From Bacillus aerolatus (lineage in GTDB: Bacteria; Bacillota; Bacilli; Bacillales; Domibacillaceae), in NCBI RefSeq assembly GCF_009183655.1, contig NZ_WEIO01000018.1, positions 1 to 45,013 on the forward strand: a stretch of 45,013 bases of DNA, written 5' to 3'. The notes under the pieces were generated by a model. The model saw nothing but the letters and a program-made list of their open reading frames with translations. It ran no database searches and was not told the DNA's origin. Shown here one piece after another: positions 25,631-33,440 of this stretch (position 1 is its first letter; every line of letters starts with the position of its first letter). The position numbers were made by a program, and so were the translations under genes.

Positions 25631-26379
25631 GCTCTCACTTCCTTCACTCTTGTTATTTTGCTATACGAATGAAGAACTTCTTCTTCCACACAGTTCGTTA
25701 TAATCACGGCTTTATTCAACTCTGCAATTTGTGCAAATGCCGTTTCATTAAATTTGGATTGATCAGCTATTACGAATGATTCTTGTGACTGGTTTATCGC
25801 TGTCCTCTTGATCAGTGCTTCTTCCGGATCAGGTGTGGTAAATCCAAAGTCCAGGTGAATACCATTCACACCAATAAAGCTTTTATCGAAGCTGTATTGC
25901 CTCAATCCGTGAAGAGCACCCTGGCCGATCAGCGCTCTTGTATTCGCTTTCAAAAAGCCGCCCGTAACAAATGTTTGTATTCCTCTTTCACCTAACGCGT
26001 CCACATGAGTCATGCCATTTGTAACAACCGTTATCTCTTTTCCTTCTAAAAAAGGAATCATTTCCAGCGTCGTCGTCCCAGCGTCCAAATAAATGCAATC
26101 ACCTTTTCGGATCAGGCTCGCTGCATACTCCGCAATATGCTTTTTTTCCTCTGCGTACTGCAGCGATTTTTCAGTCATGCTCGGTTCCAATCGCTTTTGC
26201 TTCACGAGCGACGCTCCGCCATGCACCCTGATCAGCTTTTTTCCCTCTTCCAGTTGGCTCAAGTCTCTTCTAATCGTTGATTCAGAAGAACCGGTCGCTT
26301 CCACAAACTCCTGAAGCTTCCTTACTTCTTTCTCCTGCAGCAGCTGCAAAATGAGTTGATGCCTCTCTTCCGTTAACAA
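25627..26379 (-). CDS. fruR: DeoR-family fructose operon repressor FruR
   Basis: A 250-residue DeoR-family regulator with an N-terminal helix-turn-helix (about 5-55; recognition segment SSESTIRRDLSQLEE) and a C-terminal sugar-phosphate sensor domain (about 75-235). It is expected to repress fruRKA until fructose-1-phosphate accumulates. The start codon is TTG at 26379, with GAGGTGA 7 nt upstream; no ATG fits. The promoter lies at 26420-26448. The AT-rich DNA upstream (26445-26485) carries several TGATTG-type repeats that could be its operator. Confidence 0.95.
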   Translation of the reverse strand: MLTEERHQLILQLLQEKEVRKLQEFVEATGSSESTIRRDLSQLEEGKKLIRVHGGASLVKQKRLEPSMTEKSLQYAEEKKHIAEYAASLIRKGDCIYLDAGTTTLEMIPFLEGKEITVVTNGMTHVDALGERGIQTFVTGGFLKANTRALIGQGALHGLRQYSFDKSFIGVNGIHLDFGFTTPDPEEALIKRTAINQSQESFVIADQSKFNETAFAQIAELNKAVIITNCVEEEVLHSYSKITRVKEVRA

Positions 26380-26419
26380 TCTTCGTTCACCTCTTTGAGC
26401 AACATCGTTTTATATTTTT

Positions 26420-26448
26420 ATAATAGGATAAAACAAAAGCAAAATCAA
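26420..26448 (-). promoter_or_regulatory. fru operon promoter
   Basis: Minus strand: -35 TTGATT (26443-26448), 17-nt spacer, -10 TATTAT (26420-26425). Repeats of TGATTG/ATTGA just upstream (26445-26485) are candidates for FruR binding, on sequence pattern alone. Confidence 0.6.
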
Positions 26449-26509
26449 TTATTTTCAATCATAAACAATCATCTTCATTCAAAATCGATCAATAAACGTT
26501 CATAAAAAG

Positions 26510-26536
26510 AAAACCGCCGGGAGTTGGCGGTTTTTC
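26510..26536. terminator. orphan terminator between divergent fruR and glnK
   Basis: AAAACCGCC (26510-26518) pairs with GGCGGTTTT (26526-26534), with A's before and T's after. The flanking genes point away from each other, so it ends no known gene. It may be insulation, the end of an unannotated short RNA or a relic. Confidence 0.8.
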
Positions 26537-26611
26537 TTTTTGTGGCTATGAATTCAGAATTGAAATGTAACATGATTTCTCAAATAAATTCCTTTTGTTC
26601 CGCCATTCAAT

Positions 26612-26617
26612 TATAAT
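26612..26617 (+). promoter_or_regulatory. -10 element before the leader peptide and glnK
   Basis: TATAAT, 35 nt before the leader ORF. No good -35 is seen 16-18 nt upstream, which would suit an activated promoter. Confidence 0.45.
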
Positions 26618-26651
26618 AAAGTTGTTTTTTATATAAAGGAGATTCGCCTAT

Positions 26652-26690
26652 ATGTCTAAACTAGGAGAAATAGATGTTTTCTGCACATAA
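26652..26690 (+). CDS. 12-residue leader ORF overlapping the glnK start
   Basis: ATG TCT AAA … ACA TAA encodes a 12-residue peptide (MSKLGEIDVFCT). It has a very good ribosome binding site (AAAGGAG), better than that of glnK itself. It overlaps the glnK start codon in another frame: glnK begins at 26674, inside it, and the leader stops 17 nt into glnK. Such an arrangement can couple or limit translation of the downstream gene. Confidence 0.4.
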   Translation: MSKLGEIDVFCT

Positions 26691-27945
26691 TTTTATCAAT
26701 AAACATTTTAACAGAACTGATGGATTATCATTGGTTCTTACTGCCCTATTGACTGCTATCGCTAGCGAAATTAAAGTGATTCCTTTCAATGGGGAGGCTT
26801 TCCGCTTCGGATTAGGAAGTATCACTTTTTTTCTGCTTATTCTCATTCGGCCTCCAGCGTCTTTTTTCCGAACAGGATTCATCACTGGTATGACAGTCGT
26901 TTGTTTTCGCTTGTTTGGAGATATGATGATCGATGCCATTCCTTTTTGGACAAGCTTAAAAAATCATCTGCCTGCTTTTCTATTTTATTTTTTGTTTTCA
27001 CTTGGATTTAGTGTCATAAAAATCGAAAAGTATAAAACCTTTCCATTTATTTTAGGAGCTTTCGCTGCCGGGTTAGAATTTATAGGGAACGGTACGGAGC
27101 ACCTTTTGCGCTATTGGCTGTTAAATCATGCTAACTTAGGCTTTCAAGAATGGGCATTATTATGCGGAGTGGCTTTATTCCGCAGCTACTTTGTCGTAGG
27201 TCTATACAGTTCGATTACCATTTCAGAACAAAAGAAACAGATGCAAGAAATGCTGAGTGTTGGATCCGAATTATATGCGGAAACCCTCTATTTGCAGAAA
27301 TCAATGGACCATATTGAACAAATCACGGCTTCCAGCCATGATTTATATCGAAAATTAAAAAAGAAAAACCTTCAGGATTTGAGCGTTCAAGCCTTACTCA
27401 TCTCACAAGAAATACACGAGGTGAAAAAGGATTCACAGCGGATTCTTTCAGGACTCTCTAAAATATCTATACAAAAAAGAAATGATGTTATCTTGCTTTC
27501 TAATGTAATTGACTTAGTGATTACAGCGAATGAAAAGTATAGTGAGCTGCTAAGGAAAAAAATCACCTTTGACCTGTCGATGTCTATTGATTTCGAAACG
27601 GATCAACAAATCCCTCTACTTGCCCTGTTGAATAATCTCGCGGCTAATGCTGTTGAAGCCATTGCAAATAAAGGCGATATTGAATTAGACGTCTTCGAGG
27701 AATCAGCACATACATGCTTCATTGTACGAGATTCTGGCAAAGGAATTCCAAGGGAGGATTTATCAATCATTTTTGAACCGGGCTATACGACAAAATATAG
27801 CGATCATGGAGTAGCTGCGACAGGGATCGGCCTATCTCACGTACAAGACATTGTTCTTACTCTCGGAGGCCAAGTCCAAGTAGAATCACTAAGCGAAAGG
27901 ACTATTTTTCGAATCCAAATTCCAACCAATAACATTAGAAAGTGA
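26674..27945 (+). CDS. glnK: sensor histidine kinase, GlnK (YcbA)-like
   Basis: A 423-residue membrane sensor kinase. The N-terminal half has about five or six membrane helices (roughly 15-190) with almost no extracellular domain, so it probably senses within or through the membrane. A linker helix leads to the phospho-acceptor region with His248 in SQEIHEVKKD. The ATPase domain follows, with N box NNLAANAVEA, G1 DSGKGIP and G2 GIGLSHV. The partner regulator 12 nt downstream has a YcbB-type output domain, which identifies the pair as GlnK/GlnL-like; in B. subtilis that pair activates glutaminase and glutamine transport. A symporter of the glutamate/dicarboxylate family follows. The ATG has GGAG at 7-10 nt and sits inside a leader ORF. 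Confidence 0.85.
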   Translation: MFSAHNFINKHFNRTDGLSLVLTALLTAIASEIKVIPFNGEAFRFGLGSITFFLLILIRPPASFFRTGFITGMTVVCFRLFGDMMIDAIPFWTSLKNHLPAFLFYFLFSLGFSVIKIEKYKTFPFILGAFAAGLEFIGNGTEHLLRYWLLNHANLGFQEWALLCGVALFRSYFVVGLYSSITISEQKKQMQEMLSVGSELYAETLYLQKSMDHIEQITASSHDLYRKLKKKNLQDLSVQALLISQEIHEVKKDSQRILSGLSKISIQKRNDVILLSNVIDLVITANEKYSELLRKKITFDLSMSIDFETDQQIPLLALLNNLAANAVEAIANKGDIELDVFEESAHTCFIVRDSGKGIPREDLSIIFEPGYTTKYSDHGVAATGIGLSHVQDIVLTLGGQVQVESLSERTIFRIQIPTNNIRK

Positions 27946-27956
27946 GTTGAATAAAG

Positions 27957-28850
27957 CTGCGTTATTTTATTGTAGATGATGATACAGCAAGCCGTAGAAT
28001 GCTAGAAAAAATCATAACTGAAGGTGAACTTGGCGTGGTAATAGGCGAAGCAGAAAGCGGAGCAAAGTCCCTCCCGCTCATCCTTTCCACTCGCCCTGAT
28101 TTTGTCTTGATTGATTTATTAATGCCTGAACTGGACGGGATCGAAACGATAGAACAGCTTAGGTTGCAAGGATTTCACGGGCAGTTCATCATGATTTCTC
28201 AAATAGTGAATAAAGAAATGGTAGGAGAAGCTTATGAAAAAGGCGTCGAGTTCTTTATACATAAGCCGATCAATCGTGTTGAAGTACACAGCATTTTGAA
28301 AAAAGTGACAGAGCAATATCGTCTAAAGCATTCGTTAATAGCAATCAGGGATTCATTAGCCCACATCGAATCAGCCAAAATTACGCAAAGACAGCAAAGT
28401 GTGAAAGAAATCGTGTTGGCGATATTAAATGATATAGGAATTATAGGAGAAGCAGGAAGCGGGGATATGGTTTTGATGATGGAATTTCTAATTAATCGAA
28501 GAGACTCTGCCACTTTACTGCCTCCTTTAAAGGATTTATATGAAGCCGTCGCCGCTTCTAATAAAACAGACATCGTAGATATAAAAAAAGAAAGTAAATC
28601 GATTGAGCAGCGTATCCGTAGAGCCATTATAGCAGCGCTCAATCATTTGGCTTCATTAGGTGCAATTGATTACACCAACCCTAAGTTTGAATATTATGCA
28701 CCACGCTTTTTTGAACTTCAAGAAGTAAGGATACGCATGAAAGAGATTGATAAGGACAGCAGTGAAACGATGAAAGTAAAAATTAACATCAAAAAGTTCC
28801 TTCAGGTTTTGTATCTTGAAACAATAGAAAAGTTTAACCAATTTTCATGA
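27957..28850 (+). CDS. glnL: response regulator, GlnL (YcbB)-like; non-canonical start
   Basis: The receiver domain (about 1-120) reads RYFIVDDD at its acidic pocket, LIDLLMPELDG with the phospho-acceptor Asp, and FIHKP with the conserved Lys. A YcbB-type helical DNA-binding domain follows (about 150-298). No ATG, GTG or TTG exists in frame before the acidic pocket. A stop (TGA, 27948-27950) is followed by ATA AAG CTG CGT TAT, and the first ATG (27999) would delete the DDD pocket. I place the start at CTG 27957, which aligns with the Met of B. subtilis GlnL as I recall it; ATA at 27951 is the alternative. A weak GTGAG lies upstream. The gene may be translated poorly, depend on coupling to glnK, or carry a mutated start. 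Confidence 0.75.
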   Translation: MRYFIVDDDTASRRMLEKIITEGELGVVIGEAESGAKSLPLILSTRPDFVLIDLLMPELDGIETIEQLRLQGFHGQFIMISQIVNKEMVGEAYEKGVEFFIHKPINRVEVHSILKKVTEQYRLKHSLIAIRDSLAHIESAKITQRQQSVKEIVLAILNDIGIIGEAGSGDMVLMMEFLINRRDSATLLPPLKDLYEAVAASNKTDIVDIKKESKSIEQRIRRAIIAALNHLASLGAIDYTNPKFEYYAPRFFELQEVRIRMKEIDKDSSETMKVKINIKKFLQVLYLETIEKFNQFS

Positions 28851-28968
28851 AATGCTGGTCATTACTATTTCCAATATAGACGATACCAAGAAAACTAAAA
28901 ACGATCTATTCACAAGAAATAAAGATACCTTTTCCAAGTGTGCCACATATTTATATTCCTTTCTTATT

Positions 28969-29010
28969 CAGTAAGACCCCGCCTTTTAGCGAAGAGGCGG
29001 GGTCTTACTG
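28969..29010. terminator. long hairpin after glnL
   Basis: CAGTAAGACCCCGCCT and AGGCGGGGTCTTACTG form a stem of at least 16 bp (19 with the inner AT and GU pairs) around AGCG. It lacks a T-run on either side, so it is atypical as an intrinsic terminator. It probably separates glnKL from the symporter gene or blocks mRNA decay. The rest of the 295-nt gap holds the symporter promoter region. Confidence 0.6.
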
Positions 29011-29051
29011 CTTATCACAGTGGAATAAAAATTCAACAAAAACATGTCGGA

Positions 29052-29083
29052 TTTTGTAGGATTTAATAACTTCCCCATATAAT
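29052..29083 (+). promoter_or_regulatory. gltP promoter with GlnL-like direct repeat
   Basis: TTTTGT-AGGA-TTTAAT (29052-29067) fits the GlnL target TTTTGT-N4-TTTTGT at 10 of 12 positions. It overlaps where a -35 would be for the perfect -10 TATAAT at 29078-29083. There is no good -35, which suits activation. Confidence 0.4.
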
Positions 29084-29108
29084 GATTTCAATGTTTGATT
29101 TAACTATT

Positions 29109-29124
29109 AAGCAAGCGTTTTCAA
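29109..29124 (+). promoter_or_regulatory. cre-like catabolite repression site
   Basis: AAGCAAGCGTTTTCAA matches the CcpA site WTGNAANCGNWWNCAW with one mismatch. It lies between the -10 and the start codon of gltP, where bound CcpA would act as a roadblock. Confidence 0.5.
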
Positions 29125-29145
29125 TACACAAGGAGAGGTGACTTA

Positions 29146-30417
29146 ATGAAAAAGTTTAAATTTAGTCTAGCTTATCAAATTCTTGTTGGATTAACTTTGG
29201 GGATTATTGTCGGAGCTGTTTTTTACGGAAACCCTGCAGTAGCTACTTATTTACAGCCAATTGGTGATATCTTTATTCGACTAATTAAAATGATTGTTGT
29301 GCCAATTGTTATTTCCACTTTAATTCTTGGTGTCGCTGGAACCGGTGATATGAAGAAGTTAGGAAGACTTGGCGGAAAAACAATTTTATACTTTGAAATT
29401 GTAACAACGATCGCCATTATCGTCGGTTTACTCGCGGCAAATATTATCCAGCCTGGTGCTGGTATAGATATGTCCAAGCTCGCTAAAGGCGATATTCAAC
29501 AATATGTTGATACAACTGAAGAAGTATCAAGTCACAGTTTAGCAGATACATTTGTCAATATTGTGCCAAGCAATATTATCCAATCTTTGGCAGAGGGAGA
29601 TATGCTTGCTATCATTTTCTTTGCGGTTATGTTCGGATTAGGAATTGCCGCAATTGGTGAAAAAGGAAAACCAGTACTCGCTTTCTTCCAGGGTACAGCG
29701 GATGCCATGTTCTGGGTAACGAACCAAATTATGAAATTTGCTCCATTTGGCGTTTTTGCTTTAATTGGTGTAACTGTATCGAGATTTGGTGTCGAGTCAT
29801 TAATTCCACTTGGAAAATTACTTATTTGTGTGTATGCTACAATGATCTTTTTTGTTTTTGCCGTACTTGGTGTTATTGCAAAGATGTGTGGTACAAGCGT
29901 TCTTCACCTTATCAAGATTTTAAAGGACGAGCTCATCTTAGCTTATTCAACATCAAGTTCAGAAACAGTGCTGCCAAAAGTGATGGAAAAAATGGAAAAA
30001 TACGGATGCCCGAAAGACGTTGTCTCCTTTGTTATTCCAACCGGTTATTCATTTAACTTAGACGGATCTACTCTCTATCAAGCACTTGCGGCGATCTTCA
30101 TTGCCCAAATGTATGGGATTGAATTAAGTATTATGCAACAAATTACATTAATGTTAGTATTAATGGTTACATCAAAAGGAATTGCTGGTGTACCGGGAGT
30201 ATCCTTCGTTGTTCTATTAGCAACTTTAGGATCCGTAGGTATTCCACTCGAAGGGCTCGCCTTCATCGCTGGTATCGACCGAATTCTAGATATGGCGCGC
30301 ACAGTTGTTAATGTTATCGGTAACTCTTTAGCGGCAGTCGTTATGTCTAAATGGGAAGGCCGATTCGACTCAATTAAAGGCCAAAAATACCTTAACTCCA
30401 TTCAAAAAGCAGCTTAA
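29146..30417 (+). CDS. gltP: glutamate/dicarboxylate:cation symporter (DAACS family)
   Basis: A 423-residue carrier with eight membrane helices and two re-entrant loops. It carries family motifs: the serine-rich TSSSETVLP (about residues 265-273), NLDGSTLYQ (about 305-313) and the late motif VIGNSLAAVVMSKWEG. It imports glutamate, aspartate or C4-dicarboxylates with H+ or Na+; the exact substrate is undecided (GltP, GltT and DctP are similar). The ATG follows AAGGAGAGGTGA. It lies downstream of a GlnK/GlnL-like system, with a GlnL-like repeat and a cre-like site in its promoter region, suggesting induction by that system and catabolite repression. Confidence 0.9.
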   Translation: MKKFKFSLAYQILVGLTLGIIVGAVFYGNPAVATYLQPIGDIFIRLIKMIVVPIVISTLILGVAGTGDMKKLGRLGGKTILYFEIVTTIAIIVGLLAANIIQPGAGIDMSKLAKGDIQQYVDTTEEVSSHSLADTFVNIVPSNIIQSLAEGDMLAIIFFAVMFGLGIAAIGEKGKPVLAFFQGTADAMFWVTNQIMKFAPFGVFALIGVTVSRFGVESLIPLGKLLICVYATMIFFVFAVLGVIAKMCGTSVLHLIKILKDELILAYSTSSSETVLPKVMEKMEKYGCPKDVVSFVIPTGYSFNLDGSTLYQALAAIFIAQMYGIELSIMQQITLMLVLMVTSKGIAGVPGVSFVVLLATLGSVGIPLEGLAFIAGIDRILDMARTVVNVIGNSLAAVVMSKWEGRFDSIKGQKYLNSIQKAA

Positions 30418-30496
30418 GATGATGCCAGGCACTCTAGAAAGACATCACGTCTGATTAATTTCATGCGGAATGGGCGTCGTTCTTTACGATAGACAA

Positions 30497-30548
30497 AAAA
30501 GCAGGCAGTTTTATAACCTTTTACAGGTTATTGAAACTGCCTGCTTTT
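30497..30548. terminator. terminator after gltP; rest of 30418-30740 is empty
   Basis: AAAAGCAGGCAGTTT (30497-30511) pairs with AAACTGCCTGCTTTT (30534-30548), with a smaller TAACCT/AGGTTA stem inside the loop. It works in either direction. I see no gene, repeat or clear promoter elsewhere in this 323-nt gap. Confidence 0.88.
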
Positions 30549-30740
30549 ATATTTGCTTAAAGCCTGTAAACATATCATTATATTCCCCAATAACGGGCAG
30601 CAATCGCATCATTTAGGTCGGTAGTTTTTTACTCCCATTTTCCCGATCATGGATCAGACAGACTTCGGGGTCATACTTTTGAAAATTTAGGGGAAAGTAA
30701 TGGCGTGAGTTTATTTTTTGATGAATGGAGGGTATTTACG

Positions 30741-30983
30741 ATGGCAAAAATCGCAGTGGAACAACCATTTGAAGACGTGAAGAAAGCTTTGGAAGCAAAA
30801 GGACATGAAGTGACGATGTTCAATACCGATGAAGATGCTTCTGGATATGATTTAGGGGTGGTAAGGGCAATTAATGAAGGGTATAATGACGAGTTCGATT
30901 TTCCGGTTGTGAGCATGAAAGGCATGTCCATCGACAATGTCGTGGAATCCGTTGAAAATCGACTAAACCAGTTTGGAGTATAG
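30741..30983 (+). CDS. ykuS: YkuS family protein (UPF0180)
   Basis: An 80-residue cytoplasmic protein beginning MAKIAVEQPFEDVKKALEA, matching the YkuS/UPF0180 family (about 80 residues). The family has no known function; the small alternating alpha/beta pattern is typical. The start is ATG at 30741 with GGAGGG 8 nt upstream; an in-frame ATG at 30705 has no ribosome binding site. It is a single gene closed by a terminator. Confidence 0.85.
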   Translation: MAKIAVEQPFEDVKKALEAKGHEVTMFNTDEDASGYDLGVVRAINEGYNDEFDFPVVSMKGMSIDNVVESVENRLNQFGV

Positions 30984-31012
30984 TCAACTACATTACCCCT
31001 GGAATGAATAAT

Positions 31013-31052
31013 AAATGCCTGTCCTCAGATTATGAGTGACAGGCATTTTGTT
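31013..31052 (+). terminator. terminator after ykuS
   Basis: AAATGCCTGTC (31013-31023) pairs with GACAGGCATTT (31038-31048), followed by TGTTT. Confidence 0.88.
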
Positions 31053-31122
31053 TATTCACGCAAATAATATTAAAACGCGATTATGCGAGAGCCAGTCATT
31101 GGTCACTATACGTTTTGCAAAT

Positions 31123-32502
31123 CTACACTTTCAACGCCAACAATGTCACTGATTCAACGTGCGCCGTCTGTGGGAACATGTCGACTGGCTGGATGTATTC
31201 AATATTGTAAAGGTGGCCCAACTGGTTAATGTCCTTAGCAAGTGTTGATGGGTTGCAGGAAACGTAAATAAAGCGTTTTGGTTTCACTTGTTTGATCGTC
31301 TCAAGCAATTTTTGGTCACAGCCTGTCCGCGGCGGGTCAACGATGACGACATCAGGCTTCCATCCTTCTTTCATCCATTTAGGAAGCCATTCTTCAGCTG
31401 TTCCAACTTCATAAACAGCATCTATGCCAAACTTCTTTGCATTTTTTCTTGCGTCTTTAATCGATTCAGCAATCACATCCATGCCGCGTATTTCCGCTGC
31501 TTCTTTGCCGACCCAAAGGCCGATTGTGCCCGAGCCACAATACGCATCAACGACTTTTTCCTCCCCTGTTAACTGCGCTGCTTTTTTCACTTCATTATAA
31601 AGCTTCACTGTTTGCACCGGATTCAATTGAAAAAACGCCCGCGCCGATAATTCATACGTATAGTCTTCAAGCTGCTCTTCAATCGTTTCCGATCCTGCTA
31701 AAGGCAACGTTTTATCACCAAAAATCAATGATGTTTTTTTCGGGTTAATATTTTGGATAATTGATTTAACCTGCGGCAGGCGTTTCTGTATTTCCGCTAC
31801 CACGAGCTGCTTTTTAGGAAGCTCATTTGTGGCGGTAACGATGACGACTTGAATATGGCCGGTAGCAATACCGACACGAGTAACAACCGTTTTAACTGAT
31901 CCTTTGTTTTTCTTTTCATCATAGAGCGAAATGTTAAAGTCCTGCAGTATTTGCTTAACAGTCGTGAGCACTTGATTGATCGCCGGCTGCTGTACGGCAC
32001 AGTCAGGAATGTCAATCAATCTGTGGGAATTTAAGCTGTACAATCCCGCAATGACTTTCCCCTCTTTTTTTCCGACTTGAAACTGGCTTTTATTGCGATA
32101 ATTCCATGGGTCATCCATACCGATTGTCGCGCGAATATCAAGCGAATCGATGGAAAGCTTCGTGTGCCGTTCAAGCGACTGAATTAAAATGTCCCGCTTT
32201 TCATTCAGCTGTTGATCATACTTTAAATGCTGAAGCTGACAGCCGCCGCACTGCTCGTAAACAGGACATAGCGGTGTTGTCCGATGCGGTGATGCTTTGC
32301 GAATTTTTTTGATTCTTCCTTCCGCAAACTTCGGGTGGACTTTTGTTGCTTCAACGACCACTTCTTCTCCTGGCAGAGCTCCCGGAACAAAGACAACTTG
32401 CCGTTTAAAATAACCGACTCCTTCTCCGTTAATCCCGATTCTTTTAATTGTCAGCGGAAACGTCTGCTTTACATTTATTTTCACTTTATTTTCTTGTTTC
32501 AT
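31123..32502 (-). CDS. rlmCD: 23S rRNA (uracil-C5)-methyltransferase RlmCD
   Basis: A 459-residue TrmA/RlmD-family enzyme, the length of B. subtilis RlmCD (YefA), which makes m5U at two 23S rRNA sites. An N-terminal TRAM RNA-binding domain (about 12-65) precedes cysteines of a possible [4Fe-4S] site (C-x5-C-x2-C in [15 protein letters not shown]). The SAM-binding methyltransferase domain follows, with [21 protein letters not shown] and the catalytic Cys in [13 protein letters not shown] chose ATG at 32502, which gives 459 residues; a GTG 9 nt upstream is possible. It stands alone with a terminator of the next minus-strand gene behind its promoter. A paralogue elsewhere in the genome cannot be excluded. 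Confidence 0.92.
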   Translation of the reverse strand: MKQENKVKINVKQTFPLTIKRIGINGEGVGYFKRQVVFVPGALPGEEVVVEATKVHPKFAEGRIKKIRKASPHRTTPLCPVYEQCGGCQLQHLKYDQQLNEKRDILIQSLERHTKLSIDSLDIRATIGMDDPWNYRNKSQFQVGKKEGKVIAGLYSLNSHRLIDIPDCAVQQPAINQVLTTVKQILQDFNISLYDEKKNKGSVKTVVTRVGIATGHIQVVIVTATNELPKKQLVVAEIQKRLPQVKSIIQNINPKKTSLIFGDKTLPLAGSETIEEQLEDYTYELSARAFFQLNPVQTVKLYNEVKKAAQLTGEEKVVDAYCGSGTIGLWVGKEAAEIRGMDVIAESIKDARKNAKKFGIDAVYEVGTAEEWLPKWMKEGWKPDVVIVDPPRTGCDQKLLETIKQVKPKRFIYVSCNPSTLAKDINQLGHLYNIEYIQPVDMFPQTAHVESVTLLALKV

Positions 32503-32570
32503 GTTTGTCACGTCCTCATTTTCTTGCCTTCAAATTCACTTCTACCCTTTAGTATAACGAAAAAGCGAAT

Positions 32571-32597
32571 AAAAAACAGGACTGCAGGCGCAGTCCT
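32571..32597 (-). terminator. terminator after pdaA
   Basis: AGGACTGC (32578-32585) pairs with GCAGTCCT (32590-32597); on the minus strand it is followed by GTTTTTTATT. The stem starts at the pdaA stop codon. Confidence 0.88.
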
Positions 32598-33381
32598 ATG
32601 AAGAAGCTCGTTTTTGTTTTTTACGGTAATCATCCAGGCTTTCAAAACGGTATCCTTGTTTTTTCAAGTCTTTAATCACTTTTGGCAACGCCTCAGCATT
32701 ATCTTTTGAAACGGTGTGGAGAAGGAGCACAGCCCCCGGGTGAATTTGCGCCATAATATTGTCATATGAATATTTCCAGCCTTTTTGATTGTTCGTATGC
32801 CAATCGACAAAAGCAAGCGACCACATTACATGCGTATAACCTTCTTCTTTTGCCAGCTTCAGCGTTCTTTCGCTGAAAATGCCGCGCGGGGGACGAAGAT
32901 ACTTCATTTCTTTTTGTTTCGTCAGCCGGGCCGTTTCCTTCTTTACAAGCGCCAGTTCTTCTTTAAATTTCTCATCACTCACTTGTGTTAAATCGGGATG
33001 ATGCCATGAGTGGTTGCCGATAATATGCCCTTCCTTATTCATTCTTTTTACAAGGTCGGGAGCACTTTCCAAATAATGCCCTGTAATAAAAAAAGCACCG
33101 GGCACTTTTTCTTTTTTTAGCGTATCTAAAACGCTCGCTGTATAGCCATTTTCATATCCATTATCGAAAGTTAAATACAACACCTTTTCTTTCGAACTGC
33201 CTTTATAAAAAGCCCCATTTTCAGCTAGCAATTTGTCGAGTTCCTGCCCAGCTTCCGCTCGTTGGCCTTCTGATCCTTTTTTAAAGCCCCAATGAATGGC
33301 TTGATTCGAAGCCGACATCGCAGGATAGGCGAAACTAAAGAAAAGAAGGGAAGCAAACAGTCCATACAAGATCCATTTCAT
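32596..33381 (-). CDS. pdaA: polysaccharide deacetylase PdaA (spore cortex)
   Basis: A 261-residue exported NodB-type deacetylase. Residues 1-24 are a signal peptide (MKWILYGLFASLLFFSFAYPAMSA). The NodB motifs are TFDNGYENG, with the PdaA-specific Asn in place of the usual second Asp; HSWHHPDL with metal-binding His; RPPRG; and LLHTVSKDN. PdaA removes acetyl groups from muramic acid to allow muramic-delta-lactam formation in spore cortex, the signal for germination lytic enzymes. Neighbouring rlmCD is also close to pdaA in B. subtilis. The start at 33381 is preferred over ATG 33387 because AAGGAAG is then well spaced. Forespore (sigma-G) expression is expected; no clear promoter was seen. Confidence 0.93.
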   Translation of the reverse strand: MKWILYGLFASLLFFSFAYPAMSASNQAIHWGFKKGSEGQRAEAGQELDKLLAENGAFYKGSSKEKVLYLTFDNGYENGYTASVLDTLKKEKVPGAFFITGHYLESAPDLVKRMNKEGHIIGNHSWHHPDLTQVSDEKFKEELALVKKETARLTKQKEMKYLRPPRGIFSERTLKLAKEEGYTHVMWSLAFVDWHTNNQKGWKYSYDNIMAQIHPGAVLLLHTVSKDNAEALPKVIKDLKKQGYRFESLDDYRKKQKRASS

Positions 33382-33440
33382 AACCATCTTCCTTTGCTCT
33401 TTTCTTTAGTTTCAGTTTTAGCAAAGAAAATATCCGCTAT

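Noticed and set aside
26490-26510. cre-like site before the fru operon
   Set aside because: The best reading lacks several conserved positions and lies beyond the promoter.
30709-30735. Sigma-B promoter GTTTAT-N15-GGGTAT before ykuS
   Set aside because: The GGGTAT overlaps the ribosome binding site and lies 5 nt before the ATG, so transcription would start at or inside the gene.
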